Source of the DNA: Thalassotalea psychrophila
Lineage (GTDB): Bacteria; Pseudomonadota; Gammaproteobacteria; Enterobacterales; Alteromonadaceae
DNA length: 64,000 nucleotides
Reading direction: 5' to 3'
Assembly (NCBI RefSeq): GCF_031583595.1
Contig: NZ_CP134145.1
Location: forward strand, 2,976,001-3,040,000
A program made the position numbers and the translations under genes. Under the pieces are notes generated by a model. That model was not told the origin of the DNA and ran no database searches. It saw only the letters and a list, made by a program, of their open reading frames with translations. Below, piece by piece: positions 57,210 to 64,000 of the stretch (its first letter is position 1; the number at the start of each line of letters is the position of its first letter).

Positions 57210-58010
57210 CTACTTCAATCCAAGTACATCTTGCATGTCAAAAAATCCAATTGGTGCATTTTTAAGCCATGCTGCTGCTCTCATTGCACCAAGAGCAAAT
57301 GTCATTCTAGAGGTCGCTTTATGAGTTATTTCTAAGCGTTCACCAAGATCAGCAAAAAATGCCGTATGCTCACCAATAATATCGCCAGCTCGTACTGTAG
57401 CAAAACCGATAGTATCTTTTGCTCGCTCTTCCGTTATGCCTTCGCGACCATAGACAGCAACTTTATTTAAATCACGGTTTAACGTATCAGCAATTACCTG
57501 GCCCATTTTCATTGCGGTGCCAGACGGAGCATCTTTTTTAAAGCGATGGTGCGCTTCAAAAATTTCAATATCGCTGTCATTACCAATTGCTTTCGAAGTA
57601 ATTTCTAATAACTTAAATAATAAGTTAACACCTACGCTGGTATTAGGAGCTAAAACAACAGGTATGTCTTTCCCAAGCTGTTGCAGTTCACTAACTTCAT
57701 TGTCACTGAACCCTGTTGTGCCAATAACTATTGCTTTATTGTTATCGTTACACCATTTAACGTGTGCTTTAGTTGACTCAATAGAAGTGAAGTCGATAAA
57801 CACATCGGCAGCAACTAAATCATTAAGTTCTGAAGTTACCGGACAGCCTTTTAGCCCAAGACCACAAAGCTCACCAGCATCAACACCATTCAAACTAGAT
57901 GATTGACGAACATAGCCACCAACCAATTCAACTTTCTCGTGTTCAAGTGCAGCTTGTAATAAATTTCGACCCATGCGGCCGCCACAACCTAAAATGGCAA
58001 CTTTTGTCAT
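57210..58010 (-). CDS. dapB: 4-hydroxy-tetrahydrodipicolinate reductase
   Basis: 266 residues. Rossmann start VAILGCGGRMGRNLLQA, the HHRFKKDAPSGTAMKMG catalytic segment and IGTTGFSD. It reduces the product of DapA with NAD(P)H in lysine and diaminopimelate synthesis. Upstream of carA in the usual order. Confidence 0.97.
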   Translation of the reverse strand: MTKVAILGCGGRMGRNLLQAALEHEKVELVGGYVRQSSSLNGVDAGELCGLGLKGCPVTSELNDLVAADVFIDFTSIESTKAHVKWCNDNNKAIVIGTTGFSDNEVSELQQLGKDIPVVLAPNTSVGVNLLFKLLEITSKAIGNDSDIEIFEAHHRFKKDAPSGTAMKMGQVIADTLNRDLNKVAVYGREGITEERAKDTIGFATVRAGDIIGEHTAFFADLGERLEITHKATSRMTFALGAMRAAAWLKNAPIGFFDMQDVLGLK

Positions 58011-58107
58011 TTCTTTACTCTTCTTATTAGTTAATCTTATTTACTATAATTACTTGGCTATATAAAAAGTTAATTATAGTAAATAAAACTAGTGTTTTAA
58101 TTACAAT

Positions 58108-58133
58108 AAAAAGCCGGGAAAACCCGGCTTTAA
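58108..58133 (-). terminator. terminator of the FKBP gene
   Basis: AAAGCCGGG/CCCGGCTTT with a 4-nt loop and a T run on the minus strand, 12 bp after the stop. Confidence 0.85.
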
Positions 58134-58142
58134 ATAATAGAA

Positions 58143-58757
58143 TTAAACGATAGCTAGAAGCTCAACGTCAAATACTAAAGTAGCGTAAGGAGGGATTGCA
58201 CCCTGTGAGCCACGCTCACCGTACGCTAAGTTGTATGGTACATGTAAACGCCATTTTGAACCAACAGCCATCATTTGTAATGCTTCAGTCCAACCAGCGA
58301 TAACGCCACCTACTGGAAACTCAGCCGGTTGGCCACGTTCAACAGATGAATCAAATACGCTACCGTCAGTAAATGTACCGTGGTAGTGACAACTAACAGT
58401 GCTAGCAGCAGTTGGCTTGTCGCCATCGCCAGCTTCAAGTACTTCATATTGAAGACCTGATTCAGTAACAATAACGTCGTCACGCTTAGCATTTTCTGCT
58501 AAGTATGCTTCGCCTGCAGATGAAGCTTCTTTTGCTAATTCAGCTTCTTGTGCTTGAAGTTTTTCAGACACAACAGTGAAAGCAGCTTGTAAGTCTTCTT
58601 GACTTACTTGGCTAGCAGCATCAGCTAAAGCATCAGCAATACCAGCTTGTACAGCGGCAACTTCAAAATCTTTAAATGGGTTGTTACGTAACTGCTCACC
58701 TAATTGGCGGCCAACGCCGTAACTTACGCGTTGTTCAATACTTGTAAAATCAGACAT
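58143..58757 (-). CDS. fklB: FKBP-type peptidyl-prolyl isomerase (FklB-like)
   Basis: 204 residues. Helical dimerisation domain (TSIEQRVSYGVGRQLGEQL) followed by an FKBP domain with VSCHYHGTFTDGSVFDSS, FPVGGVIAGWTEALQMM and IPPYATLVFDVELL. No signal peptide, so cytoplasmic like FklB and unlike FkpA. It speeds proline isomerisation in folding. Own terminator. Confidence 0.9.
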   Translation of the reverse strand: MSDFTSIEQRVSYGVGRQLGEQLRNNPFKDFEVAAVQAGIADALADAASQVSQEDLQAAFTVVSEKLQAQEAELAKEASSAGEAYLAENAKRDDVIVTESGLQYEVLEAGDGDKPTAASTVSCHYHGTFTDGSVFDSSVERGQPAEFPVGGVIAGWTEALQMMAVGSKWRLHVPYNLAYGERGSQGAIPPYATLVFDVELLAIV

Positions 58758-58823
58758 ATTTCTTTCTTGTTCGGAATAAATTCGGCGGCAAGTTTAGCAT
58801 AGTAAAGGCAATTACTGTAGAGG

Positions 58824-58850
58824 TTCCCCCTAAAAAACAGGCTATTTTTT
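58824..58850. terminator. hairpin between the M48 and FKBP genes
   Basis: CCCTAAAAAA/TTTTTTAGGG, 10 bp with a 7-nt loop. It lies just past the M48 stop but also close to the FKBP promoter; the polarity is unclear. A short tandem repeat (AATTAATCTC) lies beside it. Confidence 0.45.
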
Positions 58851-58895
58851 AGGGATTTTAACAATTAATCTCAATTAATCTCAATTAATTAATTT

Positions 58896-59753
58896 TTAAC
58901 CTTTTTTAGAATCATCAACCTCTTTAGTGACCGGCTTTGCTTTGCTTTTAGGTTTAGGAATAACTGGTTTGATACATTCAGGGTTCACGTTACGCTGGGC
59001 GTACAATGGTTCAGAAACCTGCAAATGCTTTGTTAAGTCAGAAATTCGAGTTTGATTGGATGGATGAGTAGAGAAAAATTCTGGTGGCGCATCTTTACTT
59101 AGCTTTGCCATATTCTGCCATAATTTAACACTGGCTCTAGGATCAAAACCTGATTTGGCCATTAAATCTTGTCCAATAATATCGGCTTCGGATTCATGTG
59201 CCCTACCGTACGGCATTAACAAGAGATATTTCATGCCAACGGCAGCACCAGCTACAACTAGCGCTTTATTATCAATATCACTCGAAGCTGCCGCAGCACC
59301 TGCAACAACCAAAGCACCTTTTGATAATTGGTTTGATGATAATCGTTCATTTGAATGCTGGGCTATTACATGCCCTACTTCATGACCAATGATAGCCGCA
59401 AGCTGATCAGCATTTTCAGTAACATTTAAAATACCGGTGTAAACACCAATTTTTCCACCAGGAAGTGCAAAGGCATTAACTTGCTCAGAATCAAAAACAA
59501 CAATTTCCCATTCACCTTTATGAACCGTTGACTTAACATTTGGGGTGATATAATTAGCAACACATTGCACAAATTGATTTACTTTTTTATCTTTACTGAT
59601 GGGTTCTTGCTCTTTCATTTGTTCAAATGATTGCGCTCCCATTTTATCAAGTTCGCTAGATGAATGAAGAAGTACCTGCCTTCTACCCGTAGGCGATGTA
59701 CTACAGGCAATCAATGTGAATACGGTAAGGGTAATTAACAGTGTTTTTTTCAT
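58896..59753 (-). CDS. M48-family zinc metalloprotease lipoprotein
   Basis: 285 residues. Lipoprotein signal TLIACSTSP (Cys17), zinc motif IIGHEVGHVIAQH (His124, Glu125, His128) and third ligand in AHESEAD (Glu189). Related periplasmic M48 proteases such as LoiP or BepA act on misassembled outer-membrane proteins. The C-terminal tail is Lys/Pro-rich. Divergent from the DUF885 gene. Confidence 0.9.
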   Translation of the reverse strand: MKKTLLITLTVFTLIACSTSPTGRRQVLLHSSSELDKMGAQSFEQMKEQEPISKDKKVNQFVQCVANYITPNVKSTVHKGEWEIVVFDSEQVNAFALPGGKIGVYTGILNVTENADQLAAIIGHEVGHVIAQHSNERLSSNQLSKGALVVAGAAAASSDIDNKALVVAGAAVGMKYLLLMPYGRAHESEADIIGQDLMAKSGFDPRASVKLWQNMAKLSKDAPPEFFSTHPSNQTRISDLTKHLQVSEPLYAQRNVNPECIKPVIPKPKSKAKPVTKEVDDSKKG

Positions 59754-59893
59754 AAATATACTTATTTAGTTTTGATAATTAAATTGTAAAAGCTTCACCG
59801 TCCAAAACAAAGCAAAATTATATAACTTATTAAAAATAATACGGTAAACTAAATATAACATCGATTTATTAACGAGTTCAGAGACTACTCAAA

Positions 59894-61777
59894 ATGAAAA
59901 TATCATTATCATTATTGTTCCCTGCAGCCTTATTATGTGTAAGCTGTTCTGATCAGGAGCAAACAATTACCATAGTTGAATCTAAAGTAAAGCCTAAAAT
60001 AGAAGTCATCACCTCTGTTGCCGAACCAGAACAAATATCTCTTTATGAAACGATCGATAAATCAACAAAAGAGTTTCTTAAATACAAACCGCAATTTGCT
60101 TCAATGATTGGCGTTAAAAATTCTGATGCGGGGTTTTATTACCATAACCTTCTCGATAATTACGATATTGAAGCCTCTGCCGAGTTTAGACAGAATTTGG
60201 CAAAAATAGCTCAATTATTAGCAAACCTAGAAAGTAACCACGAAGATATTGATGAAGATAATCGTCAAGTAATGGCAAATTTATATCGTTACTTTGCCGG
60301 TTCACCTGAACATGACATCGGCTTTATTGATTCATACTTTGGTCATCAACCGTTTATTATTAGTCAAATTAATGGTCCATTGGTCGATACACTTTATACC
60401 TTTACCGATGGGAAACAAATAGCTTCTATTAAAGACGCTAATGATTATATTTCTCGTCTGGAAGCCTTTGCCAAGCAAATACAGCAAGTTGAACAAGTAT
60501 TTATTAAAGACAGCCAACAAGGGTGGATTCCGCCGACGGCAATAATTAAATCTAGCGTCGATTACTTAACTGGCTATACTGAAATCCCTGTACAAAAGAA
60601 TACTTTACTCACTCATTTTAGTGACTCATTAGATAACTTATCGCAAATAAACAGCGCAGATAAAGAGTTATTACTTAGTAAAGCAGTAACCATACTAACC
60701 ACAAAAATATATCCAGCATTTATAGAAGTAACACAAGCAGTTAAAAGCGTACAAGACAAGGCTCCTAAAAGTGACGGTATATGGGCGCAACCTGGTGGCG
60801 AACGGTTTTATCAGTACACCATTAAAACTCAAGCTAACTCAAACTTATCTGCTGATGAAATTCATGCATTAGGTCTTAAAGAGGTAGCACGAATTAATGC
60901 CGATATGGATTCAATATTGCAGCAATTGAATTATTCCCAAGGCAGCGTTGCCCAACGATTAATTGCTCTGGCAAAAGAGCCAAGGTTTGCCTATACAGAT
61001 ACAGAACAAGGTAGACAACAAGTTATTATTGATTTAAACGCGCAAATTAAAGCCATAAATAAAATTATGCCTACTCAGTTTAAAACACCAATTAGTTATA
61101 AAGTAGCAGTGAAGGCATTTCCTAAGGAGATTGAGGATGGTACATCTGGAGGTCAATATAACCCTCCCAGTTTAGATGGCTCAAAACCAGGAGTTTTTTG
61201 GATCAATTTAAGAGATATTGAAAACTTGGCAAAATTTGATCTACCAACATTAACATTTCATGAGACTAATCCGGGTCATCATTGGCAAGCCTCGCTAAAT
61301 ATGGCACAAACTAAGCTGCCATTACTGAGAAAATTTGCCGCTTACAATGCATACGTTGAAGGTTGGGCCTTATATGCCGAACAAGTCGCTTATGAAATGG
61401 GTATGTATGATCAAGATCCTTATAGCAACTTAGGTCGTTTAAAAGCTGAAATTTTTAGAGCTGTGCGATTGGTAATCGATACAGGCCTACATCATAAAAA
61501 GTGGACTCGAGAACAAGCTATAACTTATATGACTGAAAATACAGGTGCCCCACACTCAGAAGCAAAGGCAGAAGTAGAACGATATATGGTTTGGCCAGGA
61601 CAAGCCCTTGGGTATAAATTAGGTATGTTGAAAATACTTGAACTTAGAAAGCAGGCTAAAAAGCTTCTAGGTAATCGTTTCGACATAGCAGAATTTCATG
61701 ATGTTGTACTACTTAATGGAGCTTTACCATTAAGTATTTTAGAGCAAAAAGTGAATGACTGGATTGCGGAAAAATAA
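59894..61777 (+). CDS. DUF885-family lipoprotein (putative zinc peptidase)
   Basis: 627 residues. Lipobox CVSC (Cys18). The conserved HETNPGHHWQ motif at 456-465 and the downstream EGWALYAEQ give the zinc-site pattern of DUF885, a group related to metallopeptidases. Probably periplasmic, anchored to the membrane. It reads alone between a divergent M48 gene and a repeat-bearing gap. Confidence 0.85.
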   Translation: MKISLSLLFPAALLCVSCSDQEQTITIVESKVKPKIEVITSVAEPEQISLYETIDKSTKEFLKYKPQFASMIGVKNSDAGFYYHNLLDNYDIEASAEFRQNLAKIAQLLANLESNHEDIDEDNRQVMANLYRYFAGSPEHDIGFIDSYFGHQPFIISQINGPLVDTLYTFTDGKQIASIKDANDYISRLEAFAKQIQQVEQVFIKDSQQGWIPPTAIIKSSVDYLTGYTEIPVQKNTLLTHFSDSLDNLSQINSADKELLLSKAVTILTTKIYPAFIEVTQAVKSVQDKAPKSDGIWAQPGGERFYQYTIKTQANSNLSADEIHALGLKEVARINADMDSILQQLNYSQGSVAQRLIALAKEPRFAYTDTEQGRQQVIIDLNAQIKAINKIMPTQFKTPISYKVAVKAFPKEIEDGTSGGQYNPPSLDGSKPGVFWINLRDIENLAKFDLPTLTFHETNPGHHWQASLNMAQTKLPLLRKFAAYNAYVEGWALYAEQVAYEMGMYDQDPYSNLGRLKAEIFRAVRLVIDTGLHHKKWTREQAITYMTENTGAPHSEAKAEVERYMVWPGQALGYKLGMLKILELRKQAKKLLGNRFDIAEFHDVVLLNGALPLSILEQKVNDWIAEK

Positions 61778-62060
61778 TCAGAGAAGCTAGGGACTAGGAA
61801 CAAGAAACTAAGAGCGCAGAATTCGATCTCTATAGGTATAGTGATTAAAGATAAGTTTTTGAATATAACGTCTGAATAAATTCACGCCAACCGGATGAGG
61901 TAGCAGGTGCAGCTACACGGGGTCAGACCAAAACCTATTTTAAAATAGGGTTTTGCTCTGACCCCAATTCCATGGACCGAAACTAATTAGGGCGCGGATT
62001 TGAAGTAACCCTCCCTTTTCCCCATCCATGGTACAGGAGGATAAGCACTTCCCTGTGCAA
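61778..62060. other. non-coding gap with repeats after the DUF885 gene
   Basis: No credible frame. It contains the 47-bp hairpin at 61919-61965 and a CCATGG-flanked stretch after it. Parts resemble remnants of a REP-type repeat cluster. Confidence 0.5.
61919..61965. repeat. REP-like hairpin with GGGGTCAGA ends
   Basis: GGGGTCAGACCAAAACC pairs with GGGTTTTGCTCTGACCCC around an AT loop, with one mismatch and one bulge. GGGGTCAGAGCAAAA-type repeats are widespread in marine gammaproteobacteria and often lie near Y1-type REP transposases; none is seen here. Confidence 0.65.
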
Positions 62061-62097
62061 AAAAAACGCCGAACACATTAATGTGTTCGGCGTTTTT
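62061..62097 (-). terminator. terminator of the cold-shock gene
   Basis: Perfect 13-bp palindromic stem CGCCGAACACATT/AATGTGTTCGGCG flanked by A and T runs. It ends 31 bp past the csp stop and can act both ways. Confidence 0.88.
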
Positions 62098-62127
62098 AAA
62101 AATACTTAATGTAATCTTTAATTTAAA

Positions 62128-62334
62128 TTAAAGAGGAACCACATTAGTAGCACATGGACCCTTCTGGCCTTCGCCTTCAGTGTACTCAACAGATTGACCG
62201 TCGTTAAGTGTTGCGTAACCGCCGCCACTTTGGATTTCTGAATGGTGAACGAATAAATCTTTGCCGCCATTTTCAGGAGTGATAAATCCGAAGCCTTTAT
62301 CGGCGTTGAACCATTTTACTGTACCTTTACTCAT
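62128..62334 (-). CDS. cold-shock domain protein (CspA family)
   Basis: 68 residues, a single cold-shock domain: TGxVKWF-type start ([10 protein letters not shown]), RNP1 KGFGFI (14-19), RNP2 LFVHH (27-31). It binds single-stranded RNA or DNA and melts mRNA structure. The leader is short if the TATAAT at 62392-62387 is used. Which paralogue it is cannot be told. Confidence 0.95.
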   Translation of the reverse strand: MSKGTVKWFNADKGFGFITPENGGKDLFVHHSEIQSGGGYATLNDGQSVEYTEGEGQKGPCATNVVPL

Positions 62335-62386
62335 ATTCTTCTCTTTAATTTAAATTGTATTAATTTACGCGTTGTACTGAAATTTC

Positions 62387-62392
62387 ATTATA
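62387..62392 (-). promoter_or_regulatory. -10 box for the cold-shock gene
   Basis: Perfect TATAAT on the minus strand, 53 bp upstream of the csp start. The -35 region is poor (CACACT at 17 bp). Confidence 0.5.
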
Positions 62393-62560
62393 GTCGTTAA
62401 AAACGGCTTAGTGTGAAAATTCATGATTTTTGTGCAATAAAATATTTTTTTATCTAAAAAACAATATTTTACCTGCCCAATATTGTAAACATAATGCAGT
62501 ATATAGCAAGTCTAACCCAGATCATATATATTTTATTATCAAATGTACCAATTAACACTA

Positions 62561-63466
62561 TTACCAAATACACCAATGATCAATATTTTGTTTTTTTAAA
62601 AAATCTTCAGCATTTTCACCTTGTAATAACGCTAATGTTGCAATAAAACCTGCTTGAATACAGTTAGGTGCGGCCACAGTTATAGATTTTGGTGCATTTA
62701 GCACCGACCAACCTGTTTTGGGATTTAATATATGGGAGTACCGTTGTCCATTTTTTGATAAGAAACGACGAGCTTCACCACTTGTTGCTATAGCGCCAGC
62801 ACTAATTGAAACAATAAAAGGTTGTTTATCTTCAAAACCAGGATGCTCAATACCAACATGCCATGGCTGTCCTGTTAGTTGCGGGCTTGAGGCAGCAACA
62901 TCACCACCAAAGTTAATTAATATCGGTATATTAGTTAGCTTCTTAGCAAGCAATAAACTGGTATCTACAGCATATTCTTTACCAAGACCACCTAGATCAA
63001 TCTCCATTCCAGACTCAAGAGTAATCGAATCTTGGGTTAAGGAAATTTTATTGAAACCGACTTTAGGCAGCAACGTTGAAATTTGATTTTGTTTAGGAAT
63101 GCGAGCCCTACCATCAAATTTCCAAGCTTGCCGTAATACACCCGAAGTTATATCAAATGCACCATCACTGATCAGAAAACATTGCTTAGCAAAGTCGAGT
63201 AATTTATAAGTTTCAGCATCTATTGGTACAGCTTGGCCGTTACTGGTATTTATTTTTGAGCATATACTCGATGAAAGATAGCGAGAGTATTTATCTTCAA
63301 TACGCCAAGCTTCATTCGAAACTGCTTCACCAACACGTATGGCTATATTTCTATCGGTTGAATTGATCAGTAATTCACATGGGCTAGCCATAGCATTAAA
63401 TTCAACTTTAAAGCCAAATTCAGTTGAACAATAACTAATATTTCTTTTACGTTTAATTTGAGGCAT
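62561..63466 (-). CDS. FAD:protein FMN transferase (ApbE family)
   Basis: 301 residues with the ApbE order: FDITSGVLRQAWKF, then EIDLGGLGKEYAVD (FAD-binding), INFGGDVAASS, ISAGAIATSGEARRF, and HILNPKTGWSV. The family attaches FMN to a Ser or Thr of partner proteins. The protein has no lipoprotein signal, unlike many periplasmic ApbE proteins, and GLGKEYA replaces the usual AKGYA. No flavinylation target lies nearby within the window. Confidence 0.85.
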   Translation of the reverse strand: MPQIKRKRNISYCSTEFGFKVEFNAMASPCELLINSTDRNIAIRVGEAVSNEAWRIEDKYSRYLSSSICSKINTSNGQAVPIDAETYKLLDFAKQCFLISDGAFDITSGVLRQAWKFDGRARIPKQNQISTLLPKVGFNKISLTQDSITLESGMEIDLGGLGKEYAVDTSLLLAKKLTNIPILINFGGDVAASSPQLTGQPWHVGIEHPGFEDKQPFIVSISAGAIATSGEARRFLSKNGQRYSHILNPKTGWSVLNAPKSITVAAPNCIQAGFIATLALLQGENAEDFLKKQNIDHWCIW

Positions 63467-63583
63467 AAAGTATTTAAAGGGAATTAATTAAAATCAAAGG
63501 CTTACTTTAATTGGTATTAAACTTTACTATAAGGAGTATTCGAAAAAAACACTAGTAGATTCATTGCTATCATCGATAGGCAG

Positions 63584-63660
63584 TAATACCAATTCCACTA
63601 ATTATGTGTTCTACTTTTTAGTGAGCAAAAATGAGCAGATAATTAATGGACTTGGTATAA
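63584..63660. repeat. short palindromic intergenic repeat
   Basis: TAATACCAATTCCACTAATT (63584-) and its imperfect complement ATTAATGGACTTGGTAT (to 63660) flank about 33 bp. It resembles the small dispersed palindromes of alteromonad genomes. Lies between apbE-like and the partial gene, possibly near its promoter. Confidence 0.55.
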
Positions 63661-63690
63661 TAACTTGTGTTCATTTATGAAGGATTAATT

Positions 63691-64000
63691 TTGAGCGTTA
63701 AACTCGTTGTGCTACTAAGTACTTTATTAGCTGTATCTATAGGTACTAACATTTATTTACTAAAAAAAATAAATGAACAAACATTTGTTCAGGGTAATCT
63801 TTATAAAAACAAAACAAATAATGTAATTAAGCAAAACGATAATGTTGCGAACAATGAATCACTTACTCCCCTTGTTGCAGATAACAAGTTAGCTGTACTT
63901 GCCAATAATTATCAAGAAAATAATAAGCAATCAGCAGAAATAAATTTATTAATCGCTAAAGCAGAGCAGTTATTTTTTGCCAACCAATTTATTGCTGCAA
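63691..64000 (+). CDS. membrane-anchored protein, 3' end cut by window
   Basis: A frame from TTG at 63691 with ribosome site AAGGA stays open for 103 codons to the window edge. It has one N-terminal hydrophobic segment (KLVVLLSTLLAVSIGTNIYLL), then a polar Asn/Gln-rich stretch and a helix that could open a TPR-like region (LLIAKAEQLFFANQFIAA). The partial sequence is not enough to name a family. No better ATG lies in frame. Confidence 0.5.
   Translation, partial: MSVKLVVLLSTLLAVSIGTNIYLLKKINEQTFVQGNLYKNKTNNVIKQNDNVANNESLTPLVADNKLAVLANNYQENNKQSAEINLLIAKAEQLFFANQFIAA

Overview
The window is about 64 kb of low-GC gammaproteobacterial chromosome. Two housekeeping blocks with the classic gammaproteobacterial order (dapB-carA-carB-greA / yhbY / rlmE-ftsH-folP-glmM-tpiA-secG-tRNA-Leu, and rimP-nusA-infB-rbfA-truB-rpsO-pnp-nlpI) and the many marine-Alteromonadales-type accessory families (DUF3015, DUF4105, DUF885, a GlyGly-CTERM protein) suggest a Colwelliaceae-like marine bacterium (Colwellia/Thalassotalea group). 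That placement is inference from gene content and AT-rich codon use; no rRNA is present.

Layout. 1-10.5 kb: a RecQ-family helicase cut by the window edge, HutD-like protein, acyl-CoA thioesterase, NTF2-like protein, CocE-type hydrolase, VOC protein, a fused SufS-SufE cysteine desulfurase, a small unknown protein, a putative HExxH protease and NlpI. 10.6-21.5 kb: the transcription/translation operon read on the minus strand, with a structured attenuator-like leader before rimP, an unusual RNA fold between infB and rbfA, and a GGDEF gene inserted between truB and rpsO. 21.5-25.3 kb: envelope genes (lipoprotein hydrolase, DUF4105, DUF3015) and a tiny thioredoxin-fold protein.

25.6-33.9 kb is the most interesting regulatory region. 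A histidine kinase/OmpR-type response regulator operon sits beside a 91-residue protein that is only a kinase dimerisation/phosphoacceptor domain, and beside two large secreted lipoproteins (one with RCC1-like repeats, one with Ig-like repeats). The two lipoprotein genes and the mini-kinase gene each carry the same ~37-bp operator made of 11-bp direct repeats, so the region looks like a self-contained signalling regulon with a built-in feedback protein.

34.2-45.0 kb is a ~10.8 kb integrative island in the 3' end of tRNA-Leu(GAG). It has a P4-type integrase next to the intact tRNA, a degenerate copy of the tRNA 3' end at the far side, and arm-type repeats at both ends. Cargo: a pentapeptide-like two-TM membrane protein, a second recombinase module (AlpA, HTH/zinc-ribbon protein, tyrosine recombinase), two unrecognised overlapping genes, and a 1073-residue exported protein with calcium-type repeats and a GlyGly-CTERM tail.

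45-64 kb returns to core genes (secG, tpiA, glmM, folP, ftsH, rlmE, yhbY, greA, carB, carA, dapB), then an FKBP isomerase, an M48 protease, a DUF885 lipoprotein, a cold-shock protein, an ApbE flavin transferase and a truncated membrane-anchored protein. Three short palindromic intergenic repeats are scattered in this part.
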